This document shows positions 1 through 9,017 of a DNA stretch of 64,000 nt, in pieces. This DNA is from Duncaniella muris (lineage in GTDB: Bacteria > Bacteroidota > Bacteroidia > Bacteroidales > Muribaculaceae): positions 45,280-109,279 of the forward strand of contig NZ_PUEC01000006.1 of assembly GCF_003024805.1 (NCBI RefSeq), given 5' to 3'. Position 1 is the stretch's first letter, and the number at the start of each line of letters is the position of its first letter. The translations under genes were made by a program, and so were the position numbers. The notes beneath the pieces were generated by a model that did not search any database, was not told where the DNA came from, and was given only the letters and a program-made list of their open reading frames with translations.

Positions 1-347
1 AACTTCTGTGTGATGGTCACACTCTGCGTCCACCATGAGAGTTCGGCTCCAAACATTTCGTCAAACTGTTTGTGAGAGGGCTTGTTGGGTGTGGGTTTTC
101 CTTCGAGAGTCACTCCTTCGAGTTTAGGATAAGAGATCTCAAGGATCTGGGGACCGGCATCAGGGTTGCAATCAAGCGCATACATGTGCCAGCCGGAACT
201 GATCGCAGCTGTAAGAACTACCTGCCCTTGGACATCGCCTGTCATTTCGACCTTGGCCTGCCATTTTACGGGGTTCATGATCTGCGCGACGGCCATGTTG
301 CATACCATCGACAATAGAAGCAGAAGCGTGAAAGTGTACTTTCTCAT
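1..347 (-). CDS. DsbD-type thiol:disulfide interchange protein, N-terminal part (runs off the window)
   Basis: The 115 visible residues begin with a signal peptide (MRKYTFTLLLLLSMVCNMAVAQ) followed by a domain with the run SSGWHMYALDCNPDAGPQ, typical of the N-terminal periplasmic domain of DsbD/ScsB-like reductases. Known members pass electrons from the cytoplasm through a membrane domain to periplasmic thiols. The membrane and thioredoxin parts would lie left of base 1, so a full-length DsbD cannot be confirmed; a free-standing N-terminal-domain protein is also possible. The ATG at 347 is chosen because a Bacteroidetes-type promoter lies about 40 bases upstream and the signal peptide starts there. 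Confidence 0.7.
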   Translation of the reverse strand, partial: MRKYTFTLLLLLSMVCNMAVAQIMNPVKWQAKVEMTGDVQGQVVLTAAISSGWHMYALDCNPDAGPQILEISYPKLEGVTLEGKPTPNKPSHKQFDEMFGAELSWWTQSVTITQK

Positions 348-392
348 GGTTACAAAAAAAGAGAAATGCTAAATTAGATTGGTTTTACAGCA

Positions 393-421
393 CAAATGTA
401 ATGATTTTTCCTCAATCGCAA
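393..421 (-). promoter_or_regulatory. Promoter for the DsbD-type gene
   Basis: On the minus strand TACATTTG (393-400) fits the Bacteroidetes -7 consensus TAnnTTTG, with GTTG at 418-421 at the -33 position. Predicted transcription start is near 386, giving a leader of about 40 nt. Confidence 0.55.
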
Positions 422-639
422 CTGTTTTTACCTTACGGAAACGTAAAAAGTCATTGTAAATCTTGCAAAAAGCACGATTTTTCGGTTTCTCGCTGTTCAA
501 AAAGTCAAAAACGGCCTTGCTTTTGGCCCAAAACGACCTCTGCATGATGACTTTTTGCCACATGAGGAAGTAGTCATACTTTTTTGCCATTTTATTGGCG
601 CAAGAGCTTGACACAGCCTCCGGTTTTCAAAAATTTCAT

Positions 640-647
640 TATCTTTG
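640..647 (+). promoter_or_regulatory. Promoter -7 box for GH36
   Basis: TATCTTTG matches TAnnTTTG. It lies 42 bases before the ATG at 689, which argues against the TTG start at 584. Confidence 0.6.
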
Positions 648-688
648 TAGACAGACAAAACCAACCTACATTTTACCTCAGTCCTCCC

Positions 689-2899
689 ATGAAGCAATTC
701 CTTTTACTGCCCGGAGCGGCGCTGCTGCTGATGACAGCCGCACTTCCGGCTACTGCCGAGACAGTCAACATCTCCACCCCAAACACATCTCTTGTACTCG
801 ACGCCGAAAAAGGGGGCAAACTCCGCATCCTCCACTATGGCAACAGGCTCAGTGATGCCGACATAGCAAACCTTTCGGAGGCAGGAGCCATCAGGCGCGA
901 CGCCTATCCAGTCTACGGTATCTATCCGCAGGCCGAAGCAGCCATGAGCGTGACCCACGCCGACGGCAACAGAACCACCGACACTGAAGTGACCGGTATC
1001 ACAAGCCGCAAAGATGCCGACGGAGCCGACGTGACCACCATAGCCATGCGCGACAAGGTCTATCCTTTTGACCTCAACGTAAACTACCGTACATATCCGG
1101 GTGAAGACGTAATCGAGACCTGGGTCGATGTAAAGAATAATGAAAAGGGCACTGTCACCCTCAACCGCTTCATGTCGGGCTACCTTCCGGTGCGCTACGG
1201 CAACGTATGGCTATCTCAGCTCTACGGCTCATGGGCCAACGAGGGCAAGGTGTCAGAGACTCCGCTGAACCACGGGGTCAGAATGATCAAAAACAAAGAC
1301 GGAGTGCGCAATTCCCACACCTCACACGCCGAGATCATGCTCTCGCTTGACGGCAAGCCGCAGGAAAACACCGGCCGCACCGTGGGCGCGGCTCTTGAAT
1401 ATTCAGGCAACTACAAACTGTTTATCGACACTGATGACAGCGACTATCACCACTTCTTCGCCGGCATCAATGAGGAGAATTCGGAATACCATCTCAAGAC
1501 GGGTGAAAGTTTCGTGACCCCGCCTCTGGCTCTCACCTACTCCGAAGAAGGTCTCTCAGGTGTAAGCCGAAATTTCCACCGCTGGGGACGCAACCACCGT
1601 CTGCACGCCGGCAACACCGAGCGCAAAGTGCTGCTCAACTCCTGGGAGGGTGTCTATTTCAACATCACAGAGCCTGTGATGGACGGAATGATGAAGGACA
1701 TTGCCGACATGGGCGGCGAACTCTTCGTGATGGACGACGGATGGTTCGGCAAAAAATATCCCCGCGACAACGACAGCACCACCCTCGGCGACTGGGTTGT
1801 GGACACCAACAAGCTTCCCAACGGAATCCAGGCGCTGATCGACTCTGCGTCCACCCACGGTATAAAGTTCGGAATCTGGATCGAGCCTGAGATGACCAAC
1901 ACCGTCAGCGAACTTTACGAAAAGCATCCCGAATACATAATAAAGGCTGCCAACCGCCCGGCCACTCAGGGACGAGGCGGCACTCAGTTAGTGCTCGATC
2001 TCGCCAACCCCAAAGTGCAGGACATAGTGTTTACCGTCGTTGACACCCTCATGCGCAAATATCCGGCCATAGACTATATCAAATGGGATGCCAACGCGCC
2101 GATCATGGACCACGGCTCGCAGTATCTCACCGCCGACAATCAGAGCCATCTCTACATAGACTATCACAAGGGATTCGAGACTGTGCTCAATCGCATCCGC
2201 AAGGCACATCCCGATGTGACCATCCAGGCCTGCGCCAGCGGCGGCGGCCGTGCCAACTGGGGCATTCTCCCCTGGTTTGACGAATTCTGGACCAGCGACA
2301 ACAATGACGCTCTGCAGCGCATCTACATGCAGTGGGGCACCAGCTACTTCTTCCCTGCCATTGCTATGGGATCGCACATCTCGGCTTCACCCAACCACCA
2401 GACTTTCCGCAGAATTCCTGTGAAATTCCGCGCCGACGTGGCCATGAGCGGCCGTCTCGGTCTCGAAATGCAGCCCCGCGACATGAACGATGAAGACAAG
2501 GCCGTGTGCCGTCAGGCCATCACTGACTACAAGAAGATCCGCCCCATAGTGCAGTTCGGCGACATCTACCGTCTGATCTCGCCTTACGATGGAAAGGGCG
2601 TGGCCTCGCTGATGTATGTCACTCCGGAGAAAGACGACGCCGTGTTCTACTGGTGGAAGACCGAAACATTCATGAACCAGCAGCTCCCGCGTGTGGTGAT
2701 GGCCGGTCTCGACCCCGACAAGATCTATATGATCACCGAGCTGAACCGCATTGACAAAGAGCCTCTGAGTTTCGAGGGCAAGACTTTCAGCGGCCGCTAT
2801 CTGATGTCGAACGGACTTGAGATTCCTCTGACCCACAAGGTGGACTATCACAAGAACACCGACTACGCCTCACGAGTGCTGCGCGTCACAGCTAAGTAA
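689..2899 (+). CDS. GH36 alpha-galactosidase, secreted
   Basis: This 736-residue protein begins with a signal peptide (MKQFLLLPGAALLLMTAALPATA), so it should act in the periplasm. It has the full GH36 layout: an N-terminal beta-sandwich, a TIM barrel and a C-terminal beta domain. The nucleophile is probably D467 in YIKWDANAP and the acid/base D537 in TSDNNDAL; the CASGGGRANWG run between them is typical of the family. The expected reaction is release of terminal alpha-galactose from raffinose-type sugars or galactosylated hemicellulose. The start at 689 is preferred to an in-frame TTG at 584 because the promoter lies between them. It is transcribed alone and separated from the xyloglucan-type locus by two housekeeping genes, so a role in that locus is only possible. 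Confidence 0.93.
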   Translation: MKQFLLLPGAALLLMTAALPATAETVNISTPNTSLVLDAEKGGKLRILHYGNRLSDADIANLSEAGAIRRDAYPVYGIYPQAEAAMSVTHADGNRTTDTEVTGITSRKDADGADVTTIAMRDKVYPFDLNVNYRTYPGEDVIETWVDVKNNEKGTVTLNRFMSGYLPVRYGNVWLSQLYGSWANEGKVSETPLNHGVRMIKNKDGVRNSHTSHAEIMLSLDGKPQENTGRTVGAALEYSGNYKLFIDTDDSDYHHFFAGINEENSEYHLKTGESFVTPPLALTYSEEGLSGVSRNFHRWGRNHRLHAGNTERKVLLNSWEGVYFNITEPVMDGMMKDIADMGGELFVMDDGWFGKKYPRDNDSTTLGDWVVDTNKLPNGIQALIDSASTHGIKFGIWIEPEMTNTVSELYEKHPEYIIKAANRPATQGRGGTQLVLDLANPKVQDIVFTVVDTLMRKYPAIDYIKWDANAPIMDHGSQYLTADNQSHLYIDYHKGFETVLNRIRKAHPDVTIQACASGGGRANWGILPWFDEFWTSDNNDALQRIYMQWGTSYFFPAIAMGSHISASPNHQTFRRIPVKFRADVAMSGRLGLEMQPRDMNDEDKAVCRQAITDYKKIRPIVQFGDIYRLISPYDGKGVASLMYVTPEKDDAVFYWWKTETFMNQQLPRVVMAGLDPDKIYMITELNRIDKEPLSFEGKTFSGRYLMSNGLEIPLTHKVDYHKNTDYASRVLRVTAK

Positions 2900-2968
2900 G
2901 CTGATGACGGCATTTCCATTGTGATTTTCCGCAGAATTTCAAGTCGATTTTTATTCTTAAAACTTTTT

Positions 2969-3001
2969 GGCGCATTTTACTTAGTAATTTGCGCCTTTTT
3001 A
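2969..3001 (+). terminator. Terminator after GH36
   Basis: GGCGCATTTTAC pairs with GTAATTTGCGCC (10 of 12) around a four-base loop, followed by TTTTT. It ends just before the ilvE promoter box. Confidence 0.6.
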
Positions 3002-3003
3002 TG

Positions 3004-3011
3004 TAATTTTG
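3004..3011 (+). promoter_or_regulatory. Promoter -7 box for ilvE
   Basis: TAATTTTG matches TAnnTTTG and lies 25 bases before the ATG at 3036, implying a short leader. Confidence 0.6.
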
Positions 3012-3035
3012 CCATAAACTATAAAAACTCATATC

Positions 3036-4058
3036 ATGAATCAGGAACTTGACTGGGGCAACCTATCATTCGGCTATATCCCCACCGACTATAATGTGCG
3101 CTGCTATTTCCGCGACGGGAAATGGGGCGAGATCGAAGTGTCGCAAAGCGAAGAGATCAGTCTCCACATCGCCGCCACCTGTCTCCACTACGGCCAGGAA
3201 ATTTTCGAAGGCCTCAAAGCCTTCCGCGGCAAGGACGGCAAAGTGCGAGTGTTCCGCCTCGAAGAAAATGCCCGCCGCATCCAGGAATCAGCCAAAGGAA
3301 TCCTTATGGAGCCGCTGCCGCTGGAGAAATTCAAGGAAATGGTGCTGAAAGTGGTGAAACTCAATGAGCGCTTCGTGCCGCCCTACGGTTCCGGCGCATC
3401 ACTTTACATCCGTCCGATCGAGCTCGGCATTTCGGCCCAGGTCGGTGTCAAGCCGTCTACCGAATATCTTTTCATTATTCTCGTTACTCCGGTAGGTCCT
3501 TACTTCAAGACCGGATTCAAGCCGACTAATATCTGCATCATGCGCCAGTATGACCGCGTGGCCCCCAACGGCACAGGCCTCTGGAAGGTGGGCGGCAACT
3601 ATGCGGCATCGCTCACTGCCGGCGAACACGCCCACGAGCTTGGATATTCGGCCGTGCTCTATCTCGATCCGAAGGAAAAGAAATATCTCGACGAATGCGG
3701 TCCGGCCAACTTCATCGCCATCAAGAACGGTGTCTACATCACTCCAGCCTCTAACTCGATACTGCCTTCGATCACCAACAAGAGCCTCATGCAGCTTGCC
3801 GAGGATATGGGAGTGAAGGTTGAACGCCGCCACATCACGGTCGATGAACTGCGCGATATCGACGAAGCCGCCGCTGTCGGCACTGCCGCTGTGGCTTCAC
3901 CCGTCGGCGAGATCGATGACCTTGACACCGGCGAGAAATATATCGTTTCGAAAAACGGCGAACCGGGCCCCATCACCACTCGCCTCTACAATACGCTCCG
4001 CGGCATTCAGCTCGGAGAGATTGAGGACGTCCACGGATGGTGCACTATATTAGAGTGA
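3036..4058 (+). CDS. ilvE: Branched-chain amino acid aminotransferase (class IV, PLP)
   Basis: The 340-residue protein shows the features of BCAT group II enzymes: YGQEIFEGLKAFRGKDGK in the N-terminal domain, the PLP-lysine region GTGLWKVGGNYAASL, LDECGPANFIA, and SILPSITNKSLMQLA near the phosphate-binding site. It should interconvert leucine, isoleucine and valine with their 2-oxoacids in the cytoplasm, with 2-oxoglutarate/glutamate as partner. Length is normal. It has its own promoter; the HD-domain gene follows after 39 bases and may be co-transcribed. Confidence 0.95.
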   Translation: MNQELDWGNLSFGYIPTDYNVRCYFRDGKWGEIEVSQSEEISLHIAATCLHYGQEIFEGLKAFRGKDGKVRVFRLEENARRIQESAKGILMEPLPLEKFKEMVLKVVKLNERFVPPYGSGASLYIRPIELGISAQVGVKPSTEYLFIILVTPVGPYFKTGFKPTNICIMRQYDRVAPNGTGLWKVGGNYAASLTAGEHAHELGYSAVLYLDPKEKKYLDECGPANFIAIKNGVYITPASNSILPSITNKSLMQLAEDMGVKVERRHITVDELRDIDEAAAVGTAAVASPVGEIDDLDTGEKYIVSKNGEPGPITTRLYNTLRGIQLGEIEDVHGWCTILE

Positions 4059-4097
4059 TCCAAGACAATTCACAGAATCAATCCACAACACTGAGCC

Positions 4098-4646
4098 ATG
4101 ACATGGCAGGAAATGATTGACAGATATTATCCCGAAGACGGCTGCCTTCGGGATATTTACATGGCCCACTGCCGTTCGGTGGCCGATCTGGCACTTGAAA
4201 TCAACCGCCGGAAAGGGCTCGGCCTTGATCAGGCGGCAGTAGAAGAGACCGCTATGCTCCACGACATCGGCATTTTCATGTGTGACGCTCCCGGCATAGA
4301 GTGTCATGGCGACGAGCCTTATATACGCCACGGTGTGCTTGGCGCCGCACTGCTGCGCAGCGATGGTCTTGGAGAGGACTGCGCCCGTGTGGCCGAGCGC
4401 CATACCGGAGCGGGCCTGAGCCGTGAGGATATTGCCCGGCAGCATCTGCCTCTTGATCCTGACGGGGACTACATGCCGCAGTCAACACTAGAACGCCTCG
4501 TCTGCTATGCCGACAAGTTCTATTCAAAGAGCGGCGACATGCAGCGCAAGCCGCTTGAAAAGGTGATACGCTCAATGCAAAGGCTTTCGCCTGAGACTCT
4601 GGAGCGCTTCATGGCGCTCCATCGCGAGTTTGGCGAGCAGGAGTGA
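4098..4646 (+). CDS. HD-domain metal-dependent hydrolase
   Basis: A 182-residue HD-superfamily protein. The metal ligands are visible as H26 in YMAHCRSVADLA, the HD pair in ETAMLHDIGIFM, and further histidines in ECHGD, RHGVLGA and AERHTGAG. The layout, without a second domain, fits small cytoplasmic HDIG-type phosphohydrolases; the substrate cannot be read from the sequence. It lies 39 bases after ilvE and ends at a strong bidirectional terminator, so the two may form one transcription unit. Confidence 0.8.
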   Translation: MTWQEMIDRYYPEDGCLRDIYMAHCRSVADLALEINRRKGLGLDQAAVEETAMLHDIGIFMCDAPGIECHGDEPYIRHGVLGAALLRSDGLGEDCARVAERHTGAGLSREDIARQHLPLDPDGDYMPQSTLERLVCYADKFYSKSGDMQRKPLEKVIRSMQRLSPETLERFMALHREFGEQE

Positions 4647-4671
4647 GCCTCCGAAAACGCAAGACACACAT

Positions 4672-4712
4672 AACGGCCCGCATGAAGACAGAATTTTCAT
4701 GCGGGCCGTTTC
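4672..4712. terminator. Bidirectional terminator between HD protein and GH5
   Basis: A perfect 15-bp stem, AACGGCCCGCATGAA with TTCATGCGGGCCGTT, around a nine-base loop, flanked by T-rich sequence on the plus strand. It separates two convergent genes. Confidence 0.8.
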
Positions 4713-4714
4713 TA

Positions 4715-4756
4715 AGAGATTGTCTATGAGAATGTCTCACAGCAGAAACAATCTCT
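4715..4756. repeat. Inverted repeat carrying the AGAGATTGTTT motif
   Basis: AGAGATTGT (4715-4723) pairs with ACAATCTCT (4748-4756). Read on the minus strand it starts AGAGATTGTTTCTG, related to the AGAGGTTGTTTAAAA repeat found elsewhere in the window. It may add to termination of the GH5 transcript. Confidence 0.45.
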
Positions 4757-4771
4757 AAAGCTGACATTTTA

Positions 4772-6295
4772 TCAGAAGGGATAGATGCCGTTGGCAGCTC
4801 CGTTCATGAGGGCATTGAAGAGATAGCCGTTAAGCTGATTGCCGTTGTTACGGTCAATGTCTCCACCGGTTTCCCAGAAGAAGGGCACACAGCCATGAGC
4901 CTTGGCCGATCTGGTGACATATTCAGTCCAATAGGCGCGGCTTGCTTTGTGTTTTTCAACATCCATGCTATCAATGTTGCGGTTAGAAGCAACACCATAT
5001 TCGCCTATGATAGCAGGAACTCCCTTGCTGACGTAGGCATCCTGCACTTTCTTGAACTGGGCATCAATATTTGCCTCTTTGTGCCATGTGCAGTTGCGGT
5101 CAGAACCGGCCACGAAGTTGGCCTCACCCCAGTAAAGCTTGATAGGATTGTTGGGACCCCCCCAAGCGTTGTCTTTATCCATGATAGTGAAGTCAGTGGG
5201 ATCATAGAAATGCACTTCGACCATTGAACGGTCTGCTACGGGATCTTCGGGAAGTTTATAGAGGCCTCTGACACCTTCATCAATATTGGTGAAAGGAGTC
5301 TGATGGATCAGCACTCGTGAAGCATTGTTTCCGCCTGTAGCACGGACAGCGTCGACAAAGGTCTGCTGATAGGCCATAATTGCATTGACAGACTGCTGCT
5401 GGCCGGCTGCAGACTGATTCTGCTGGCCGGGTTCGTTCATGCCGGCAAAGAGAAGATGCTCGTCATAGTGGTTGAGTTTGTTGGCGATCTGAGTCCAAAA
5501 AGTGCTCTGCTTTTTGTCAACGTCAGCATCATAGCCGTTTACGCAGCTTTCTTCAAGCCAGCCACCGTCCCAATGGATGTTCACAATGGCATACATGCCT
5601 TCGCCTATAACCCAGCCTACAATCTCGTCAACACGATCAAGCCAGGCGGGATCAATTATATTTTTGGCTTTTTCAGCGGTTGTCTTACCCTGAATGTGGC
5701 TGTTCCAGGCGCATGGGATACGCACGGCGTTGAAACCTGCGGCCTTAAGGCCACGGATGTAGCTGACAGTCACAGGGCGACACCATGATCCTTCTCCGTC
5801 AGGAGCTTCAAGTGTATTGCCGATGTTGACACCTGCAAAGATGTTTTTGGCAATCTCAGTTGCGCTGACATTGTTGATGGGGGTTTCGGCCGGCACCACA
5901 GGAGCATAGGTAGGCTGAGTGACAACCATGCCGCGGGCCACGTTGCCTGCAAAAACCGAGACACGGGCCGAACGCGGACCGCGGGTTTCATTAAGTTCGG
6001 TTATCACAGTCACAGGGGAACCGTCGGCTGTACGGTCACCAACTTCTGCTTTGATCCATTTTAGATCATCGTCCTCATCTATTTTTTCAACCTGAACCGA
6101 TACGGCTGCAGGCGACTTTACTATAAAAGTCTGAGGTCCGCCAATCGCAGCAGCAGTCATACCATCGGCAAAAAGCTGATCGGGCACCTGAATCACTTCA
6201 TAGCGCATTTCATTTCTGTCATTGTCACACGATGCGGCAAACGAACCGCCTGCCACCGTACAGAAAGCAAAAAGAATTGATTTAGTCATATTCAT
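4772..6295 (-). CDS. GH5 endoglucanase lipoprotein (likely endo-xyloglucanase)
   Basis: From the ATG at 6295 the protein is 507 residues: a lipoprotein signal with lipobox SFAASC, a BACON/Ig-like domain to about residue 125, then a GH5 barrel. NIGNTLEAP marks the barrel start. The acid/base is probably E288 in GMNEP and the nucleophile E432 in IIGEYG. The pattern resembles subfamily GH5_4, which includes the surface endo-xyloglucanase of Bacteroides ovatus. It should sit on the cell surface and cut the glucan backbone to feed the SusCD importer. It is the last gene of the minus-strand operon. A start six codons earlier at 6313 is possible but lengthens the signal peptide needlessly. Confidence 0.88.
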   Translation of the reverse strand: MNMTKSILFAFCTVAGGSFAASCDNDRNEMRYEVIQVPDQLFADGMTAAAIGGPQTFIVKSPAAVSVQVEKIDEDDDLKWIKAEVGDRTADGSPVTVITELNETRGPRSARVSVFAGNVARGMVVTQPTYAPVVPAETPINNVSATEIAKNIFAGVNIGNTLEAPDGEGSWCRPVTVSYIRGLKAAGFNAVRIPCAWNSHIQGKTTAEKAKNIIDPAWLDRVDEIVGWVIGEGMYAIVNIHWDGGWLEESCVNGYDADVDKKQSTFWTQIANKLNHYDEHLLFAGMNEPGQQNQSAAGQQQSVNAIMAYQQTFVDAVRATGGNNASRVLIHQTPFTNIDEGVRGLYKLPEDPVADRSMVEVHFYDPTDFTIMDKDNAWGGPNNPIKLYWGEANFVAGSDRNCTWHKEANIDAQFKKVQDAYVSKGVPAIIGEYGVASNRNIDSMDVEKHKASRAYWTEYVTRSAKAHGCVPFFWETGGDIDRNNGNQLNGYLFNALMNGAANGIYPF

Positions 6296-6385
6296 TTGTA
6301 GATATTTTATCAAAAAATAAAGAAGTCCGGCCGGACTGAAGCCTCACCGGACTTCTCTATAAATTTTATTTCTGTTATTTGAAAA

Positions 6386-8992
6386 TCACCATTCAACAAC
6401 CGGGAACAGTCTGTCAACGGAGAAGCCTACACTCATCGAATTCGAGAATCCGAGTTCCACGATCTTCATCTCGCCACCGCTCTGAACGGGTGTGCCGAAG
6501 GCACAGCCTGAAGATGCAGTGATTCCATAAGTGTTCCAAAGTTCAAGACGATGCTTGTCACCGTCATCAGAGTTAAGAACTTTGGCAGAATCCCAGCCGG
6601 TTACTGCGTTGCCGTCAAGTTCAAGCGATGTAAGAGTCATGTGAGTGCCTGGGAAGTCCTTATATAGCTGCTCGGTGTTGATAAATGTCATTATCGATCC
6701 GTCAGCATGGTCTGTGGAGTTGAGAGTGATGACAAAATCCTTCTTGCTTGCGGCAATTTTTGAATTTTCGTCAACTACAACGGTGAACGATCCGTCATTC
6801 GGACCGGTCCAGTCACCACCCCATGAGGGATTGATTGTGATAAGACCCGGAGTGTAGTAGGCGGGGCTGAGATTAATTGTGTAGTCTATCTCAAGTTCAG
6901 ATGAAACCTGGAATGCAGGCTCGCTTTCCAGATTTGTGGCTGCACTGAAAGGACTTTCCACAACCTTGCCGCCCTGCTGGCCCTTGCCCCAGATGTTGAA
7001 GAGCTCAATGCGGTAGTTGCCGTTGTCTTCAATGTCGCCATAGAAGAATCTGTTGGCATCAAATTTTATTGACTTGCCGTCACAACGTATATCGTTGATA
7101 TAGACGATGGCAGTCGGATATTTTGCAACAAGGTTCTGGAAGTCGATGTTGAATACCATAGCGCCATTGACGGTGCCGTTATAGGTCACGGTGTGTTTGC
7201 CTTCGAGTTTTTCGGCATCAATGCGGTCGCAGATCGCCCCCCATTCACCGTTCCAGTCACCGCCTACACACTGGAAGTTGACCGGAATGGCGTCATCGAA
7301 CTCCAGTTTGCGTTCACTGTAGTAGTTGACTGCATAGCCGTAGTCTCCGTCAGGGATGGCGATGCGGAGTCCGTCATTGTCAAGAGCGAGGATCTTTAGG
7401 CTTCCCGACTTGTTGGCAAGCCAGGTGTTGCCGCAAAGAATGTCAATGTCAATGTTAAGGACAACGTTCTTTTCGTCAATAGTGTAGTGGCCGGTCTCGT
7501 CGGTAACTGTTCCGTCCTCGGCGATACGATGGATGCTGACGGTTCCGTCTTCAAGAAATTCCATGTAGCCATAGTCCTTGCCGTAAGTGTAGCCGATCCA
7601 GCCGTTGTTGGTTCCCATTTCCCATCCGATCTGCTGTTCGACATTGGGATGATTGTTGGTGATGGTGTTCCAGTTGTCAGTTACGCCAAACTGGGTGAAG
7701 GGACCTTCAAACACGTGGAGTTTGCCGTCCTGGCCGTTTTCCATGTACCATTTGCCATAGAGTTTTGTCTTGTCAAACGGAATGTTGCGGGCAGTTGAAA
7801 TGGCACGGACTGCTGCCGCCTGATAGACAGGAAGAGAGGCGCGGGCTCTGTTGGACAACGAGAACTGATAGGCATAGTAGAAATCGCCATTGTTTACAGA
7901 GCCTGTGGCATAGTAACCTGCTGTGCCCTGAGAGCTGATATCACTGACTGTACGAGTGCCGGCAGCGGGAAGGAAGATGGAGTTTCCGTTGGGGCCGGTC
8001 AGTCTGTAGCCGGCTACGCCCTCAACTTCAGTCCATTCGGCTGTACATTTTGCAAAAAGTTCCTCATAGTCCTGGTAAGAGGGAAGTGTTCCGACACCTC
8101 CAGTCACGTTCCATGCGAGGTCCTGCTTGGTGCGATAGATGTCGCCTGAAGCATAGTCTTCGGGGAGATACGATGTATTGACACCTGAGAGATCTCCAAA
8201 GCCGAAGAGGCCTCCGAAGTCAGACTCTGATTTCGCGCCAAGATTGCTTTTTGCCCATTTGACAGAGAGACCGAGGTCTACGAAATCGGCATCGGCATCA
8301 AAGGTCTTTGCGTCAGTGGTGAATTCTTTCACGTCGCCGTAGATGACACCTGCGCCAAGATCGAGATAAGCGGCATAGTAATATTTGGTTCCGGGAACGA
8401 AGCCTGATTTTTCGACAGAGAATGCGGCAGCCTGCTCCGCAGCGGGAACAATGAGACCTGCACGGACTTTCTCCACATCAGGATCAGCAGATATAACCAC
8501 ACCCACTGTGGCACCTTCAGGTGCTTCGGTAACGGCTCCGCCCATAGTGGCTGATGCGAAATCAACGGTCTGTACATTGTCCGTGACAACGGTGGCGCTG
8601 GTGGTCACGAATGACTTGACTTCGCCCTGGAATGAAACCTGGCCCTTGAGAGATACAAACACCTGATAATAGTATGTCTTGCCGGTCTCAAGGCCATCGA
8701 CAGTGGCTATCACGACGTTTTTGTCAAGCACACCGTCAACGCGGTTTGTCAGACTGTTCTGATCCTCGCCATAGTAGAATCCTACAGAGTAGAATGCAGC
8801 AGACTTGTCGGCCAGGCCCTCCACCGTTCCGTGGAGGGTTGCGCTGTTGGCCGTCACATCAGAGGAGCCGGTTGTGACCGATGACTGGTCTATAACGGGG
8901 TCCGTCGAGATGAAATAATTGTCATCGTCATTGCAGGAAGCCAAGGAAAGGCCGAGCATGAGCGACGCACAGAGAAATATTTTGGTTTTCAT
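6386..8992 (-). CDS. Multidomain surface glycan-binding lipoprotein (SGBP-B position)
   Basis: An 868-residue lipoprotein (lipobox LSLASC) in the position where Sus-type operons encode their distal glycan-binding protein. Two fibronectin-III/Ig-like domains (about 35-130 and 131-230) precede a FISUMP-like segment (about 237-400, VDLGLSVKWAKSNLGA). A beta-rich domain with KLYGKWYMENGQDG follows (about 405-570), then two similar C-terminal modules of about 140 residues with the shared motifs YRIELFNIWG and HRLELWNTYG. It should display glycan-binding modules away from the outer membrane. Substrate specificity cannot be read from the sequence. It lies 25 bases after the other binding lipoprotein. 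Confidence 0.75.
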   Translation of the reverse strand: MKTKIFLCASLMLGLSLASCNDDDNYFISTDPVIDQSSVTTGSSDVTANSATLHGTVEGLADKSAAFYSVGFYYGEDQNSLTNRVDGVLDKNVVIATVDGLETGKTYYYQVFVSLKGQVSFQGEVKSFVTTSATVVTDNVQTVDFASATMGGAVTEAPEGATVGVVISADPDVEKVRAGLIVPAAEQAAAFSVEKSGFVPGTKYYYAAYLDLGAGVIYGDVKEFTTDAKTFDADADFVDLGLSVKWAKSNLGAKSESDFGGLFGFGDLSGVNTSYLPEDYASGDIYRTKQDLAWNVTGGVGTLPSYQDYEELFAKCTAEWTEVEGVAGYRLTGPNGNSIFLPAAGTRTVSDISSQGTAGYYATGSVNNGDFYYAYQFSLSNRARASLPVYQAAAVRAISTARNIPFDKTKLYGKWYMENGQDGKLHVFEGPFTQFGVTDNWNTITNNHPNVEQQIGWEMGTNNGWIGYTYGKDYGYMEFLEDGTVSIHRIAEDGTVTDETGHYTIDEKNVVLNIDIDILCGNTWLANKSGSLKILALDNDGLRIAIPDGDYGYAVNYYSERKLEFDDAIPVNFQCVGGDWNGEWGAICDRIDAEKLEGKHTVTYNGTVNGAMVFNIDFQNLVAKYPTAIVYINDIRCDGKSIKFDANRFFYGDIEDNGNYRIELFNIWGKGQQGGKVVESPFSAATNLESEPAFQVSSELEIDYTINLSPAYYTPGLITINPSWGGDWTGPNDGSFTVVVDENSKIAASKKDFVITLNSTDHADGSIMTFINTEQLYKDFPGTHMTLTSLELDGNAVTGWDSAKVLNSDDGDKHRLELWNTYGITASSGCAFGTPVQSGGEMKIVELGFSNSMSVGFSVDRLFPVVEW

Positions 8993-9017
8993 GTTAAAAT
9001 TTTCCTTGTTTCATGGT

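Larger units (their letters stand above)
348..688. other. Divergent intergenic region between the DsbD-type gene and GH36
   Basis: AT-rich spacer of 341 bases holding the two promoters listed separately, one for each flanking gene. A short palindrome (TTACG-gaaa-CGTAA, 433-446) lies between them. I see no credible gene in it. Confidence 0.6.
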